64,000 nt of DNA from Flavobacteriaceae bacterium PS02334 (GTDB lineage Bacteria > Bacteroidota > Bacteroidia > Flavobacteriales > Flavobacteriaceae): contig JASCOH010000001.1 in the NCBI GenBank assembly GCA_029959295.1, forward strand, positions 124,001 through 188,000, written 5' to 3'. The notes below the pieces were generated by a model. That model saw nothing but the letters and a program-made list of their open reading frames with translations, had not been told where the DNA came from and made no database searches. Position numbers and translations under genes: made by a program. Positions 39,399 through 50,353 of the stretch are shown one piece after another (the first letter of the stretch is position 1; every line of letters begins with the position of its first letter).

Positions 39399-42300
39399 TT
39401 ATTCTGATTTGATAGTACTTCCTGATCTGGTCTCTTGAATAGTTTTCACACCACGTTCAGTCTCTTTTTTAACCCTAACCAAGCCTCCTTCTGCATCATA
39501 TTCATAATAGGTAGAATAATTATTTTCATCCAATTCTGACATCAGCTTATAATTTTGTTCATCATAAATAAAAGATTTCATGCTTCCATTTTGAGGATGT
39601 ACTCTTATATCATCAAAATGTATTGCGTCTGTTACGCTTCCATTTTTTAAAATTATCTCAAGATAAAATGTTTCAGGATGAACTTTGAAAGCTCCAAAAA
39701 TTCTTTGCCAGCCATCAATAATATTTCCTTGTGGAAAAAACTCATATTTTGTTAGATAATCAGCCTCAGCAGGATCGAATACCAAAGGAAAGCCTCCTTG
39801 ATTTGAAAATTGTATTTCAATACTAGGGGTTTGGTTGGCCTCTCTAAAACTTGTTACTTGTTGAGTTTTATCAACATGCACCCAGCCACTGATAATATAG
39901 CTTTGTCTCGGCTCTAGTTGCACGCCATCACAATTATCGCATTTTTCTAGATATTGACTAGTACCGCAAGTTTTTCCTAAAAAGTCATAAAGCCCATTCG
40001 ACAAATAATAAGGATCATCATACAGAAACTTAAAATTGGTGTGACCAGAATAATCTGCAGAAAATGGATTTTCTAATCCAATTACTGACTGTGATGGAAA
40101 TTCTACGTTTTCATAAATCAAATATCTCAATGACAGTTGCAAAGAATTAGTTATTCTCGATGCTTCGATATTGTTTTCAACATTAGCAATTTCAGCTTCA
40201 TCTTCTTCCTCTATTAAAGTTTCATTTAAAAGATTTGGGTTAAAAGAATCACTATATCTGCCCGAATTTGTTACTCCGTTTACATAAAAACCATCGTTTA
40301 AACCAATGACATGCAGGTGTTTTTCTGAATTAACATTTCCACCATTATCATATAAATCTATGGTACTTTTTAATGTAGCTAGATTAGCTGTTTGCGCTCC
40401 ATCAGTAATAAGAATAACTAGTGAAGCATTTGTTTGAGCAGCTTTGTAGAGACCACTATTCCAATAATCAGAATTAGAACTTATACCTGAATTGTTAAGG
40501 CTATTATATCTAGTCTTATACTTATTTATCCAATTAATAAATCTTTGCTTATTTGCTGGATTTACTAGCACATTAATTATCTCATCCGTTCTTTCGTTAT
40601 TATCCTGATCAGAAAGTCCGATTAAGGTAAGTCTCAGTTGTGAACCTTTTGTCTGATTGAATATTACTTGCTGGTCAATAAATTTCTTAAGATGGCTTCT
40701 AATTCTTCCAGCATCAACAGATGTTATTGATGTTGATTCATCAAGAACTATAGCAATATGGTTCAAACAATTTAATTCATTTGGGCAGAAATTTACTTGA
40801 GAAACACTTGATCCAGATGTAAAAACTGATGTTGGAAAAGGAGTGAATATAAAAAAGTTAGATATAAAAGCAGTTTGGCTATTCATGTTCAAATAGTTCG
40901 TTCCCAAAGATAATGTCACAAATGAGTTCGGATTATTAGCCGGCATTTTAAACACTACATGAGGAGTAGATGCATTTGCAGAGAATGAAAAACTGATGGT
41001 ATTGTTTGTATTTGTAAAATTATAAATAGCAGGAGCTACTATACTTGGATTAACGTAAGGCAATAAAGACATCATCTCAGCACAATTATAACCATTTATT
41101 ATAGCACTAGCTGGCTGATTTTTCAGATGATTTAATAAGTTTCTAAATAATCCCGCTACATAATATTGATTTGTTGGATTACTACAGCTACCAACATTAC
41201 AGTTAGTTATCGTTACGTTTTTTATATAAGTTTTTGTACAATTATTGTTTGAAACAACTAAAGTAATATTATAGCTTCCAGCAACAGCATTTGGCAAATT
41301 AATTGCGGCATTATTAGCATTGATTGCATTGAAAGGCACAGGATTTCCATTTTGTGTAACTGTCCATGCAAAATTTAATCCTGGTTCTGTAAAGTCAATT
41401 GGCCCGGTAGGATTAAACCAAAAAGAGTTATCGGCTCCAGCACACAATGATGTCTCATTTTTTATTTCTCCTTTTAAACAATTATCATCACATTTAATTT
41501 TGATTTTCAAATCGTCATATGCTTTTTGAAAAAAAGCATTTAAGTAACTTCTAAGAGTTACTGTTTGACTGATTGAATTAGGAATAATAATATAATTTGA
41601 ATTTGTTACATTATTTGTTTGTGAATAATTTACAGGATTAGTGATAACTTGACTTAAAAAATTCTGTGGTGATAAATTTTGCCCATTAAAATTATATTGT
41701 CCGCCTTCAAATAATATAAAAAATATTTTTTCAACTTTACCAGAAGCTAATAGATTATTATAACTGTTAATTAATTCTGATGTATTACTATCGCTTGAAG
41801 CAATTACAAAATTCATATTAATTGGAATCGTAATATCTTCAGTATTTGAAACGAAGCTCAGTACTTTTGAAATTGTATTAGGATAATTGTCATTCTGTAT
41901 TCTTATCCTCATCAAGTTTCCAACGCTACTAAAACCGTTTATTTCATTTGAACTATTGATAATAGGCAAATTCCAAGTGGTTGCCATACTACTTTGCTTG
42001 GCACCAAATCTAGAACCATTTTGATGATCGTCAACTGAAGTGATAAATAGCTTCTCACTAGCATTTTGATTTACAAAATCAGTAATACATCGACCAATAG
42101 TCAATCTACTATTGTTATTTAACATTACATCATTAGGAGTACTGAAACTGAATGCAAAATGGTAAATACAATCTCCAGCTCCGCCACTACCGCAATCTTC
42201 AACGCTAAAAGTAAAAATTTGAATACTTTCACATCCTTTTGCATCTTTGATACTTAGCACGGCAACATATTCTCCTGCTTGATTAATTATTGTTGTAATT

Positions 42301-44756
42301 CCTTCTTGCGAACTCGAATTCGAATAAACGCTTTGATATTGAGAATTTAATATATTCCAACTATAAATGTATCCTGGTTGCGGGCTATTAAAATAGAGGT
42401 TTATATCTTTTCCTTTACATATTTTATCTTCCTTTATTTTTATATTACCTTCTATTTTGCAATCACATCTATTTACATTTACAAAATTTTTAATTTTTTC
42501 ACTGCATTTTGAGTTAGTCACTGCAAGTTCTACGCTATAAGCACCTTCACTTTGAAATGGAACTCTTATATAATATGGCAAGTTTGAACCAAATAGATAT
42601 ATAGGCTCAAATGAAACTGAATTTCCATCGCTATCTGCAACATACCATTCAAAAAGAAGATTCTGATCAGAATAATCAATAGGTGTAGAAGTGTCAGGAA
42701 CAAACCAAAAATAATTGTTGCCATCTACACATAAATTCGAGTTTTTTATATCTCCTAACAGACATCGGTCACCACAGTTTTCAACATTGAGGTGATAAAT
42801 AAAGAAGCTATCACATCTTTCCTTATCCATACTAATACTGAGTAAAACAATAAATTCCCCAGTCTGGTTAATGACTGCAGAAATACTATCTTGATATCCA
42901 GACACATAATAGACGCTTTGGTAATTAGAATTCAATATATTCCACGTGTAGGTATATCCTGGTTGAGGGCTATTAAAATTGAGGCTAAATTGATTTCCCA
43001 CACATGCCTTATCTTCTTTTATCTTAATATCACCTTCTATTTTACATTTACATCCCTTAGCTACATTTACAATTTTTTGAAAACTTTCTTTGCATTTTGA
43101 AATTTCAATTGTAAGATCTATTGTATAGTCACCGGCGCCTTCAGAAAAAGGAATCCTTATATAAGTAGCCAAAGTAGAACCAAACAAATAAACTGGTTCA
43201 AAAAAAACAGGATTGCCATTACTATCTGTAACAGACCAAAGGAAATTTATATTAGGATCAGAGTAATTAATAGGAGTTGAAGAATCTGGAGAAAAAGTAA
43301 CATAATTATTAGCATTTTCTTCTGAACATAATATATTGGCACTGGTTATATTTCCTATAATACATTTTGCTTCATTAGGGCATTCCTTTATTTCAAAATC
43401 TTTACGAATTTTTTCATTACAGCCTTGGCTGGTTGCTTCTAATATACAATAATAGTTACCTAGCTGAGAAAAAGAAAAAGTTGGGACCGGCCCATTTAAA
43501 ATGGTGACTAAATTATCATTGCTGTCAAAAATACTCCATTTATAGGTAAACCTTGCATCTTGAGCAACTTCAAATGTACTTGGCTTATTAGTACACAAAT
43601 CTTTACTGTCTATAAATACTTGATTAATCTGAAATTGAGCTGCCAAACATCTAACTGGAAAATCACTCCAATCACCTGTATATAGTTGACCGTCATTACC
43701 CCTGCACATTGATCTAACTTTAGCATGATAGATTTTCTTAGCATCTATGTTATGAAAAACATGGGAATTGGTATTAACGACTACGCCACTACCTAAAAAA
43801 TCTTGATCAGTAGGTAAAAATTCTACTTCATATCCTGCATTTCCAGGAATATTATTCCATGTCACTAAGGCATCAATACCAGTTATAGCAAATGAAACCC
43901 CTGTAACACCTACACAACCAGGAACAAAATAATATGGCTCTGACCAATCACTGAAATTATTTGGCTGGCATACAGATCTCAAATAAAGTTTATATTCCAC
44001 ATTAGGGGTCAAATTTGTAATTTGATAAGGCTTTGATGCTATAACTGTTCCATTGTCATTATTTGTGGGTGGTAACTCAGTTACTCTCTTTACTTGTATT
44101 TCCCATTGTGTAGCATTGTTTAATTCGTTCCAATTAATAGTACCTGTAGTTGCTCCAAGTTCTAAAAATTGAAAACCAATTGGCGTCTTACATTTTTGCA
44201 CTAAACGAATATTATCAACAATCCACCTATCTCCACTTGGTGAAATTGTTGGCTGTGTAACTTTTGTAATGAAAGCAATATATATCTGTTGACCTGCATA
44301 TGAAGACAAATCAATAGCTTCATTTTTACAAGCTTCCGTAAGATTCCCAAAATGATAATCTGACCATTGTTTTAGAAGAGTAAAAGTATTAACATTTGTT
44401 TGAGAAGAAGTAGATATTTTTATTTGAAATATTGCTCCATTATCTCCAATAGCTGATGCTCTCGAAAGAAATTTTAATTCTCCATTAGCAGGTACATTTA
44501 CTAAATTTGTCACCATCCAGTTTTCAGAAGTATTTCCTATACCAATGCCATGATTAGCATTCATATAAGCTGAGCTATTTCCTCCACAAGAGTTACTATT
44601 AGTTATTACATTCCACATTACTGCAGCAGGTCCTGGCCCATTCTTAAACACTGCCCAATTTGAAGGAATAACACCCGATTCGAAATTTTCATTTAATTGT
44701 GCAAATGTGACAGATGACAATAAAAATAAACTGAAGGTTATAAATAACTTTTTCAT
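39399..44756 (-). CDS. Giant exported multidomain protein with vWA domain and RHS-like tail
   Basis: A 1785-residue protein with signal MKKLFITFSLFLLSSVTFAQ. Residues about 20-190 are a choice-of-anchor/cleaved-adhesin-like jelly roll (NFESGVIPSNWAVF ... DRWIVDNIRLV). FN3 modules follow (GTINWNELNNATQWEIQV, ALVTWNNIPGNAGYEVEF), then PKD/Ig-like repeats with paired cysteines. Two repeats are near-duplicates (CKIEGDIKIKEDKACVG and CKIEGNIKIKEDKICKG). A von Willebrand A domain near 1330 has the MIDAS motif DESTS. The last 60 residues contain a YD repeat (YYEYDAEGGLVRVKKE). The architecture suggests surface adhesion combined with part of an RHS shell. It lacks a recognisable T9SS sorting tail. 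Confidence 0.88.
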   Translation of the reverse strand: MKKLFITFSLFLLSSVTFAQLNENFESGVIPSNWAVFKNGPGPAAVMWNVITNSNSCGGNSSAYMNANHGIGIGNTSENWMVTNLVNVPANGELKFLSRASAIGDNGAIFQIKISTSSQTNVNTFTLLKQWSDYHFGNLTEACKNEAIDLSSYAGQQIYIAFITKVTQPTISPSGDRWIVDNIRLVQKCKTPIGFQFLELGATTGTINWNELNNATQWEIQVKRVTELPPTNNDNGTVIASKPYQITNLTPNVEYKLYLRSVCQPNNFSDWSEPYYFVPGCVGVTGVSFAITGIDALVTWNNIPGNAGYEVEFLPTDQDFLGSGVVVNTNSHVFHNIDAKKIYHAKVRSMCRGNDGQLYTGDWSDFPVRCLAAQFQINQVFIDSKDLCTNKPSTFEVAQDARFTYKWSIFDSNDNLVTILNGPVPTFSFSQLGNYYCILEATSQGCNEKIRKDFEIKECPNEAKCIIGNITSANILCSEENANNYVTFSPDSSTPINYSDPNINFLWSVTDSNGNPVFFEPVYLFGSTLATYIRIPFSEGAGDYTIDLTIEISKCKESFQKIVNVAKGCKCKIEGDIKIKEDKACVGNQFSLNFNSPQPGYTYTWNILNSNYQSVYYVSGYQDSISAVINQTGEFIVLLSISMDKERCDSFFIYHLNVENCGDRCLLGDIKNSNLCVDGNNYFWFVPDTSTPIDYSDQNLLFEWYVADSDGNSVSFEPIYLFGSNLPYYIRVPFQSEGAYSVELAVTNSKCSEKIKNFVNVNRCDCKIEGNIKIKEDKICKGKDINLYFNSPQPGYIYSWNILNSQYQSVYSNSSSQEGITTIINQAGEYVAVLSIKDAKGCESIQIFTFSVEDCGSGGAGDCIYHFAFSFSTPNDVMLNNNSRLTIGRCITDFVNQNASEKLFITSVDDHQNGSRFGAKQSSMATTWNLPIINSSNEINGFSSVGNLMRIRIQNDNYPNTISKVLSFVSNTEDITIPINMNFVIASSDSNTSELINSYNNLLASGKVEKIFFILFEGGQYNFNGQNLSPQNFLSQVITNPVNYSQTNNVTNSNYIIIPNSISQTVTLRSYLNAFFQKAYDDLKIKIKCDDNCLKGEIKNETSLCAGADNSFWFNPTGPIDFTEPGLNFAWTVTQNGNPVPFNAINANNAAINLPNAVAGSYNITLVVSNNNCTKTYIKNVTITNCNVGSCSNPTNQYYVAGLFRNLLNHLKNQPASAIINGYNCAEMMSLLPYVNPSIVAPAIYNFTNTNNTISFSFSANASTPHVVFKMPANNPNSFVTLSLGTNYLNMNSQTAFISNFFIFTPFPTSVFTSGSSVSQVNFCPNELNCLNHIAIVLDESTSITSVDAGRIRSHLKKFIDQQVIFNQTKGSQLRLTLIGLSDQDNNERTDEIINVLVNPANKQRFINWINKYKTRYNSLNNSGISSNSDYWNSGLYKAAQTNASLVILITDGAQTANLATLKSTIDLYDNGGNVNSEKHLHVIGLNDGFYVNGVTNSGRYSDSFNPNLLNETLIEEEDEAEIANVENNIEASRITNSLQLSLRYLIYENVEFPSQSVIGLENPFSADYSGHTNFKFLYDDPYYLSNGLYDFLGKTCGTSQYLEKCDNCDGVQLEPRQSYIISGWVHVDKTQQVTSFREANQTPSIEIQFSNQGGFPLVFDPAEADYLTKYEFFPQGNIIDGWQRIFGAFKVHPETFYLEIILKNGSVTDAIHFDDIRVHPQNGSMKSFIYDEQNYKLMSELDENNYSTYYEYDAEGGLVRVKKETERGVKTIQETRSGSTIKSE

Positions 44757-44759
44757 GCT

Positions 44760-47700
44760 TTATTTATTTTTTACTTTTTTAGATGCGACCATTTTTTCTG
44801 CCTCTTCTATATTTCCATTTTCACCACATGGGTTTATCCTGATTTTTATCGTCGCGGAATTTCTTTTTTGAGGATTATTCACATTTCCTTTTGGTTCAAT
44901 TCTTAAGCTCTTCTTTCCTGTATGAGCCTTTTTATCTGAAATTGATATACTATCAGATATAATTCTTTGAAAATTAAAATGAGCATTGTTTCCACAAATT
45001 GATGAGAAATAATCTTCAAAACCGTCAAAAGCAAGTTCTCTATATTTTGCATTTGAACCAACAGCGATTGGGAATTTATAATTATATCCATAAATAGCTG
45101 AAGAATATCTATTTAATGCGTCCTTGTTTTCCACTTCTTGCCCATGAGGGTTTGCCTTTGTAACTTGAGAAGCTGAAGTCCATTTTTGATAATTATCTCC
45201 TGATACTTTAACCCATTTATTATCAGTAAGAATGTAAAAAGGATTGAATTTTTCATAAAACCCAGAGATTCTAGGAACATTATTAATATTATTTCTTCCT
45301 GTTAAATATGCATAAGACTTATTGGCTCTCCAATTTCCTAAAATATTATACAGATATGGGTTATAAGCTCTTTCTAAAACATCATCTGGATCATCATTTG
45401 AATTAACAACAGCATTGTATTCAAATACTAATTTTCCTTCAGAGAATTTCATCTTCGGCAAATTGCATTCACATTGAGCTGGCCAAATTTCTTTATATTC
45501 AATAGCAGAAGCATTGATGATTTTTGGTTTTTTATCTCCTGCTGTTTCAAATAATGTATGACTAAGTGTATCATTTAATGTATTATTAATCCTATCATTA
45601 ACAAACAATGGATTTTTCATTGAAGTAATAGAAGCCATGCTAGACATTTGAAGATTTTTATATCCTGACTTAATTATCTTAAATGTACCTCTTGGCAACA
45701 TCTCAGAATTAATTTTCATTCCTCGCTTATCTATCAAATTAAATTTACTTGCCTGCAGATTTACAACCCAACCTTTCATTGGCAACAGTGGCTCATGATT
45801 AGAGTTTAGTAATCCTTGTGGAGGAACTAGCCAAAGCTCATCTCCGTTTGTCAAATAATTTGTATTGACAGTTGAGAAATTTTTAATTTTATATTGATCA
45901 TTATTACTGACCTCAAATTCCCATGAACTGTCTAAATTTTTAGAAGATTGCGCCATTCCTTCATAAGCCCAATAGGCAGGAAAATTAGTGGTGTAATATT
46001 TATCATTATATTCATTAACCGTTTCAGTTATCAAAACATCGCCAGTTTCAGCATCCCAAGCTAAATTTTTTGTAGAAACTTTTGAACCAACATCATAGGC
46101 TACTGTCTCTCTTAAAATACCGCATGAGTGAACGACTTTTGTCGTGCTTGCTGTTCGTAATAAATTTTGATGTTCAGAATAAGAAGGAAGAGGTGTTGGG
46201 ATTACCACAAAAATTAAAGCAAGTGGAATTCCGGCAGTATTGAACTTAACTCCTACTGTTTCTGTTGTTGACTCATTTTCTCTAAAATCATTTATTACAT
46301 CATAATCTACTCCAACTATATGCTTTGCTATCTTACCATTTCTATCAATTGTTATGATATTATTATCTAATTTTCCACCAATACCAGTTTGTGTCAAATT
46401 ATCATAATTATAATCAACACCAGATATAAATTCATCTTGATCTTCAGCATAAACTCTTTGGCTTTTCATCTTACCGTTCATATCATTAGTATGCACTGTA
46501 AAACCTTGTGTCATTGTAAGATGCGTTTTTTGTAATAAATAAAAATTCAATAAACTTGGAACAGGAGGGGTTTTATCAAATTCTTTTTTGATGTTTGTTT
46601 TCTCAAATAAAGTGGGATAATCATAGCTTGTATAAAATTCAGTAACCACTTTACCTGTTGCGTGTTTTTTAACCTGTTTTGTTTTGTTACTTCTGGGTAA
46701 ATTTGTCACTTCAACTCTACTGTAAGTCACATTTGGAGAAGGGAAAAAGCATTCACCAGTTGGAGAGTCTACAAAGTTTTTCTCTGGCGAACCTAATAAT
46801 GCTCCTCTATTATTTTCTGTATTATAAGGATAAACCCATGGATTTTCTTTGCTGCCTATAGGTTCATAAGTTGCAACTCCTGATGACTTGCCGTCTTTAG
46901 TTTGATAAGTATAAACTTGTCCATAGCTCATGCCTTTATTACCATTATTAGCCATAATTTCCCAATTATCGCTTAGCTCAATCCTACTTACCCTGTTACC
47001 TCCACCAAATTTTTTCTCATCTGGTTGCATGAGCCTTATCCAAGATTTGCCTGCAATGAATTTATCAGCTACTCCTTTTCTTTTCAGAGTTCCGTTTGGA
47101 CTGCTAAACATTTCCATAATTGATCCAAAAGCTCCAATAATAGACATTACTACTCCTTTTAAATCATCCGTTTCTTCTTCGCCATCCCATCCATAGGCTA
47201 CTCTATTTAAATAAGTTCTTCCAAATTGCCAGCCTGCTTTTGAAATAGGATTTGTTGACAGATCAGCTTCTCTATCAGTCCCAACCATTTTGACTCTTAA
47301 ACCAACTATATTATTACCAAAAAACTTGAAATCTCCTGTGAGTTCTAAATATCCTGTAACATAATCGTAAGTTTGCGGATTTACCCCATTCATATTTAGT
47401 AAAAACCTAAAAAAGACAGGCTGATTTATTAATTTTCTTATATATTTCTCTATAAATATTTTTTTATGCTCATCATTATGATTATCATAAGTTTCATTTA
47501 CTTTTATATATATACAGTTACTATTTGTTAAGTTATTTGTTATATTGGTGTTTGGATTAGAAGCCTCAAATTGTCCAGCACCTAACACATCAAACATCTG
47601 CATGACTTCTTTATTTTGAACATACCTATAGTCATCAGCTTCTAACTCAATATTTATTTTTCCTCCGGAAGGCAGTTCAATTGATTGCAGATGCCAGCAT

Positions 47701-50351
47701 TTTGTATAATTATTGGCGCTATCTTGATTTTGTGCTGTATAAGGAAATTCAGCATTAGAAGGTGTTGGATTACTAATAGTTCCATTGCTTGCTGTCATTG
47801 GATTAGGCTTATATCCACCCCAAATATCATAAGCTTTCATATCATAAGAAGGATTCAGTTCTCCATCAAAATAGTTGAAAACATATGGAGTATATTTTCC
47901 CATATTTGAATTTGCATAAGTAAAATATACTTTTTTAAGAGTCAATTTTCCTTTTGCGGCATTAGTATTTACACCATTTTCTATAATTTGTGCTCCATCA
48001 TTGTTATCTACATTTGGACACAAAGTATAATCATATTCAAAATGTGCTGTTTTAATTGGCTTAGCTTCATCTCCAAACTGAGCGTATTCTGGTTTTGAGT
48101 ACAATCTTATTTTATCAATTTTGTACATTTTACAATTTCCATTCAGTCCTCCATTTTCATCCAATACACCTTTAGAATCTCTTCTTTCACTTAAATCAAA
48201 AATTGCAATATGTGTTTTTGTTTCTATTTTTTTTATATAAGACAATTCTTTTTCACCATATTGATAATTGGCTTTGTTATCCTTACTGCTTGATTTCAAG
48301 CCTTCTTCATAATTTGCTTTATTTTTTTGAAATGGAACTCTCCATTTATATAGATTATTTTGGCTAGTTTTATTTTCATAATAAAATTTTGTGTACGATC
48401 CTAAGTCATCATCTGAAGGTCCATTACCAGTTAAATCTTGGTAATCAGAAGATAAAACGGCAGATAATAAATAAGTGTGTGCGTAAGCTGGAGTCGTCAC
48501 TCGATTAAAATATTGATCACCTGATTGCTTATTGTTTGGTGAATTATCAGATCCCGGAGTATAATTTACAAGATTCGTTTTGTTATTTGGTAAATTATCG
48601 CCTGCGTCAAATGTTACTTCTTTTTTTACAACATTATACAATGATTTGCCAAAGACATAGATATTTCCACCTTCTTTTATAATTCTGATTTCAGCAGTAT
48701 GATGTTTTTGTGCATAAGGGCTAGTTATAGTATTAAATCCATACTTTACCGCCTCAGCTTTTGACAATTTTTGAATATATTGATTTCTGTTTACTCTATT
48801 ATTTCTATTTATCTTACCGTTGAACTCTACATTATTGTACTTAGATTTTAAATCTCTATTAAACCAAGAACCATGGATACCAAATTGAACAGGTTTGTAA
48901 TTATTAACTTGATTATAAAAAATATCTGAATCTTTGTCAACATGACTACCTCCGATATTTTTAAAATAAACAGCTTCAGAAGATGGATTATTTTGAGGAA
49001 TCGGTTTAAATCTATTTAAAGCATCATTGCTAGAATTCCATAAACCTGAATGACTTTTTGTCCAACTGACCTCACCATCAAATCCCCAATGCACACCACC
49101 GCCAGCTCCAAGTTCAATTCCTAAATCCCCACCATTGCTGTCATCACTAGTATAATTATCATAAACAAATCCTACTTGAGATCTATAAGGTCTGAACATT
49201 CCTGAAATATCCTGACCTTGTATGCTGTAAAGATCATATGTGTAGTTTGTTATTGGCAAAACAGAAGTACTTTGAGTTACAGTTCTATCTAACTCTCTAT
49301 TAAAATCTAATATGTCGCTATTTCCTGCTTTATGCGTATTTTCATATCCAAAAGCTTTTTCTTGTTTATATTTTTCAGATGAAGCAATTCCTTGTTTTGT
49401 TCTATAACCTGTAAATTTTGTTCCTGGTTCAAACCCCCACATTTCAGCTTCAAGATTCAGATTAAAAACATAATTTGACGAGGTCATTCCTACTCTTTTG
49501 GTTGGCGTGAAAGATGCATCTACAAACGAAATACTACTACCAATAGAAGATTTTGAATATCCATTTGATACCATTTTTTTTTCCGCATCTTCTTTAAAAG
49601 CTTGTTTTTTTCTATAAGCAGACATAGTCACATTCTCTACACCTTTTCTTGAATTAGTGCTTAAGCCAACAGAACCACCCATGCTATAATTTGATTTAGT
49701 CAAATCATCATTTTTTCCTTTAAAAGATATTGAAGGCGAAGCTGTAACACCTTCAGTCGCTGAAGACTGCATTTCCATCCCTACACTTACATTATCGCTA
49801 ATATCATAAGAAAGTCCAGCAGAAAGCGAGAAACCAAATCCATCATAGTTATTATATTTGATCCCAAATCCTGAATTCAAACTTAAACCTAATTTTTTAC
49901 TACCCTCTTCCCCTATACCAAAACCAGAAGCAAAACCATTGAAATTTGCCCCAATGGTAATATTATCTTTCATGTTATTTTCATAAATCATCTTATCACC
50001 GTCGAAATCATCAGGCAATCCTCTAATATTTCTATTGATCTGACCTACATTTAGATTCCATCCTAAACCAACCCACGATGCTTCTTGATCCATTGTTGTT
50101 CCCGAATTGTAGGCAAGATTTATTGGATACCCTCCTACATCCATTATCGGAATATTATAATTAAAATCTCCACTGGCTAAATCAACCATATCTGAAGTAC
50201 TTATAGGAGTAAAAGAATTAAATTCAGGTTGTGACGGCCCCTCAGTCAAAGCATATAAAGTCATTGGTTGCGTGACCTGCAAGAACATCATTATGGCTAA
50301 ATAGCACGCAACAACTTTAGAAAATTTGCTTGTTCTAATTTTTTCAATCAT
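44760..50351 (-). CDS. Giant exported RHS-associated (SpvB/TcB-like) protein
   Basis: A 1863-residue protein with an N-terminal signal-like helix (VVACYLAIMMFLQVTQPMTLYALT). The mature start (STSDMVDLASGDFNYNIPIMDVGGYPINLAYNSG, then WVGLGWNLNVGQINR) is typical of the SpvB/TcaC-like leader domain of Bacteroidetes RHS systems. The rest is beta-rich with many Tyr/Asn/Gly residues. It includes GKINIELEADDYRY and GVDYNYDNLTQTGIGG. The start of the 1785-aa gene is 3 bases downstream. Together with the 1785- and 3681-aa proteins it looks like one RHS/Tc-type shell split over three genes. Confidence 0.85.
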   Translation of the reverse strand: MIEKIRTSKFSKVVACYLAIMMFLQVTQPMTLYALTEGPSQPEFNSFTPISTSDMVDLASGDFNYNIPIMDVGGYPINLAYNSGTTMDQEASWVGLGWNLNVGQINRNIRGLPDDFDGDKMIYENNMKDNITIGANFNGFASGFGIGEEGSKKLGLSLNSGFGIKYNNYDGFGFSLSAGLSYDISDNVSVGMEMQSSATEGVTASPSISFKGKNDDLTKSNYSMGGSVGLSTNSRKGVENVTMSAYRKKQAFKEDAEKKMVSNGYSKSSIGSSISFVDASFTPTKRVGMTSSNYVFNLNLEAEMWGFEPGTKFTGYRTKQGIASSEKYKQEKAFGYENTHKAGNSDILDFNRELDRTVTQSTSVLPITNYTYDLYSIQGQDISGMFRPYRSQVGFVYDNYTSDDSNGGDLGIELGAGGGVHWGFDGEVSWTKSHSGLWNSSNDALNRFKPIPQNNPSSEAVYFKNIGGSHVDKDSDIFYNQVNNYKPVQFGIHGSWFNRDLKSKYNNVEFNGKINRNNRVNRNQYIQKLSKAEAVKYGFNTITSPYAQKHHTAEIRIIKEGGNIYVFGKSLYNVVKKEVTFDAGDNLPNNKTNLVNYTPGSDNSPNNKQSGDQYFNRVTTPAYAHTYLLSAVLSSDYQDLTGNGPSDDDLGSYTKFYYENKTSQNNLYKWRVPFQKNKANYEEGLKSSSKDNKANYQYGEKELSYIKKIETKTHIAIFDLSERRDSKGVLDENGGLNGNCKMYKIDKIRLYSKPEYAQFGDEAKPIKTAHFEYDYTLCPNVDNNDGAQIIENGVNTNAAKGKLTLKKVYFTYANSNMGKYTPYVFNYFDGELNPSYDMKAYDIWGGYKPNPMTASNGTISNPTPSNAEFPYTAQNQDSANNYTKCWHLQSIELPSGGKINIELEADDYRYVQNKEVMQMFDVLGAGQFEASNPNTNITNNLTNSNCIYIKVNETYDNHNDEHKKIFIEKYIRKLINQPVFFRFLLNMNGVNPQTYDYVTGYLELTGDFKFFGNNIVGLRVKMVGTDREADLSTNPISKAGWQFGRTYLNRVAYGWDGEEETDDLKGVVMSIIGAFGSIMEMFSSPNGTLKRKGVADKFIAGKSWIRLMQPDEKKFGGGNRVSRIELSDNWEIMANNGNKGMSYGQVYTYQTKDGKSSGVATYEPIGSKENPWVYPYNTENNRGALLGSPEKNFVDSPTGECFFPSPNVTYSRVEVTNLPRSNKTKQVKKHATGKVVTEFYTSYDYPTLFEKTNIKKEFDKTPPVPSLLNFYLLQKTHLTMTQGFTVHTNDMNGKMKSQRVYAEDQDEFISGVDYNYDNLTQTGIGGKLDNNIITIDRNGKIAKHIVGVDYDVINDFRENESTTETVGVKFNTAGIPLALIFVVIPTPLPSYSEHQNLLRTASTTKVVHSCGILRETVAYDVGSKVSTKNLAWDAETGDVLITETVNEYNDKYYTTNFPAYWAYEGMAQSSKNLDSSWEFEVSNNDQYKIKNFSTVNTNYLTNGDELWLVPPQGLLNSNHEPLLPMKGWVVNLQASKFNLIDKRGMKINSEMLPRGTFKIIKSGYKNLQMSSMASITSMKNPLFVNDRINNTLNDTLSHTLFETAGDKKPKIINASAIEYKEIWPAQCECNLPKMKFSEGKLVFEYNAVVNSNDDPDDVLERAYNPYLYNILGNWRANKSYAYLTGRNNINNVPRISGFYEKFNPFYILTDNKWVKVSGDNYQKWTSASQVTKANPHGQEVENKDALNRYSSAIYGYNYKFPIAVGSNAKYRELAFDGFEDYFSSICGNNAHFNFQRIISDSISISDKKAHTGKKSLRIEPKGNVNNPQKRNSATIKIRINPCGENGNIEEAEKMVASKKVKNK

Positions 50352-50353
50352 GA

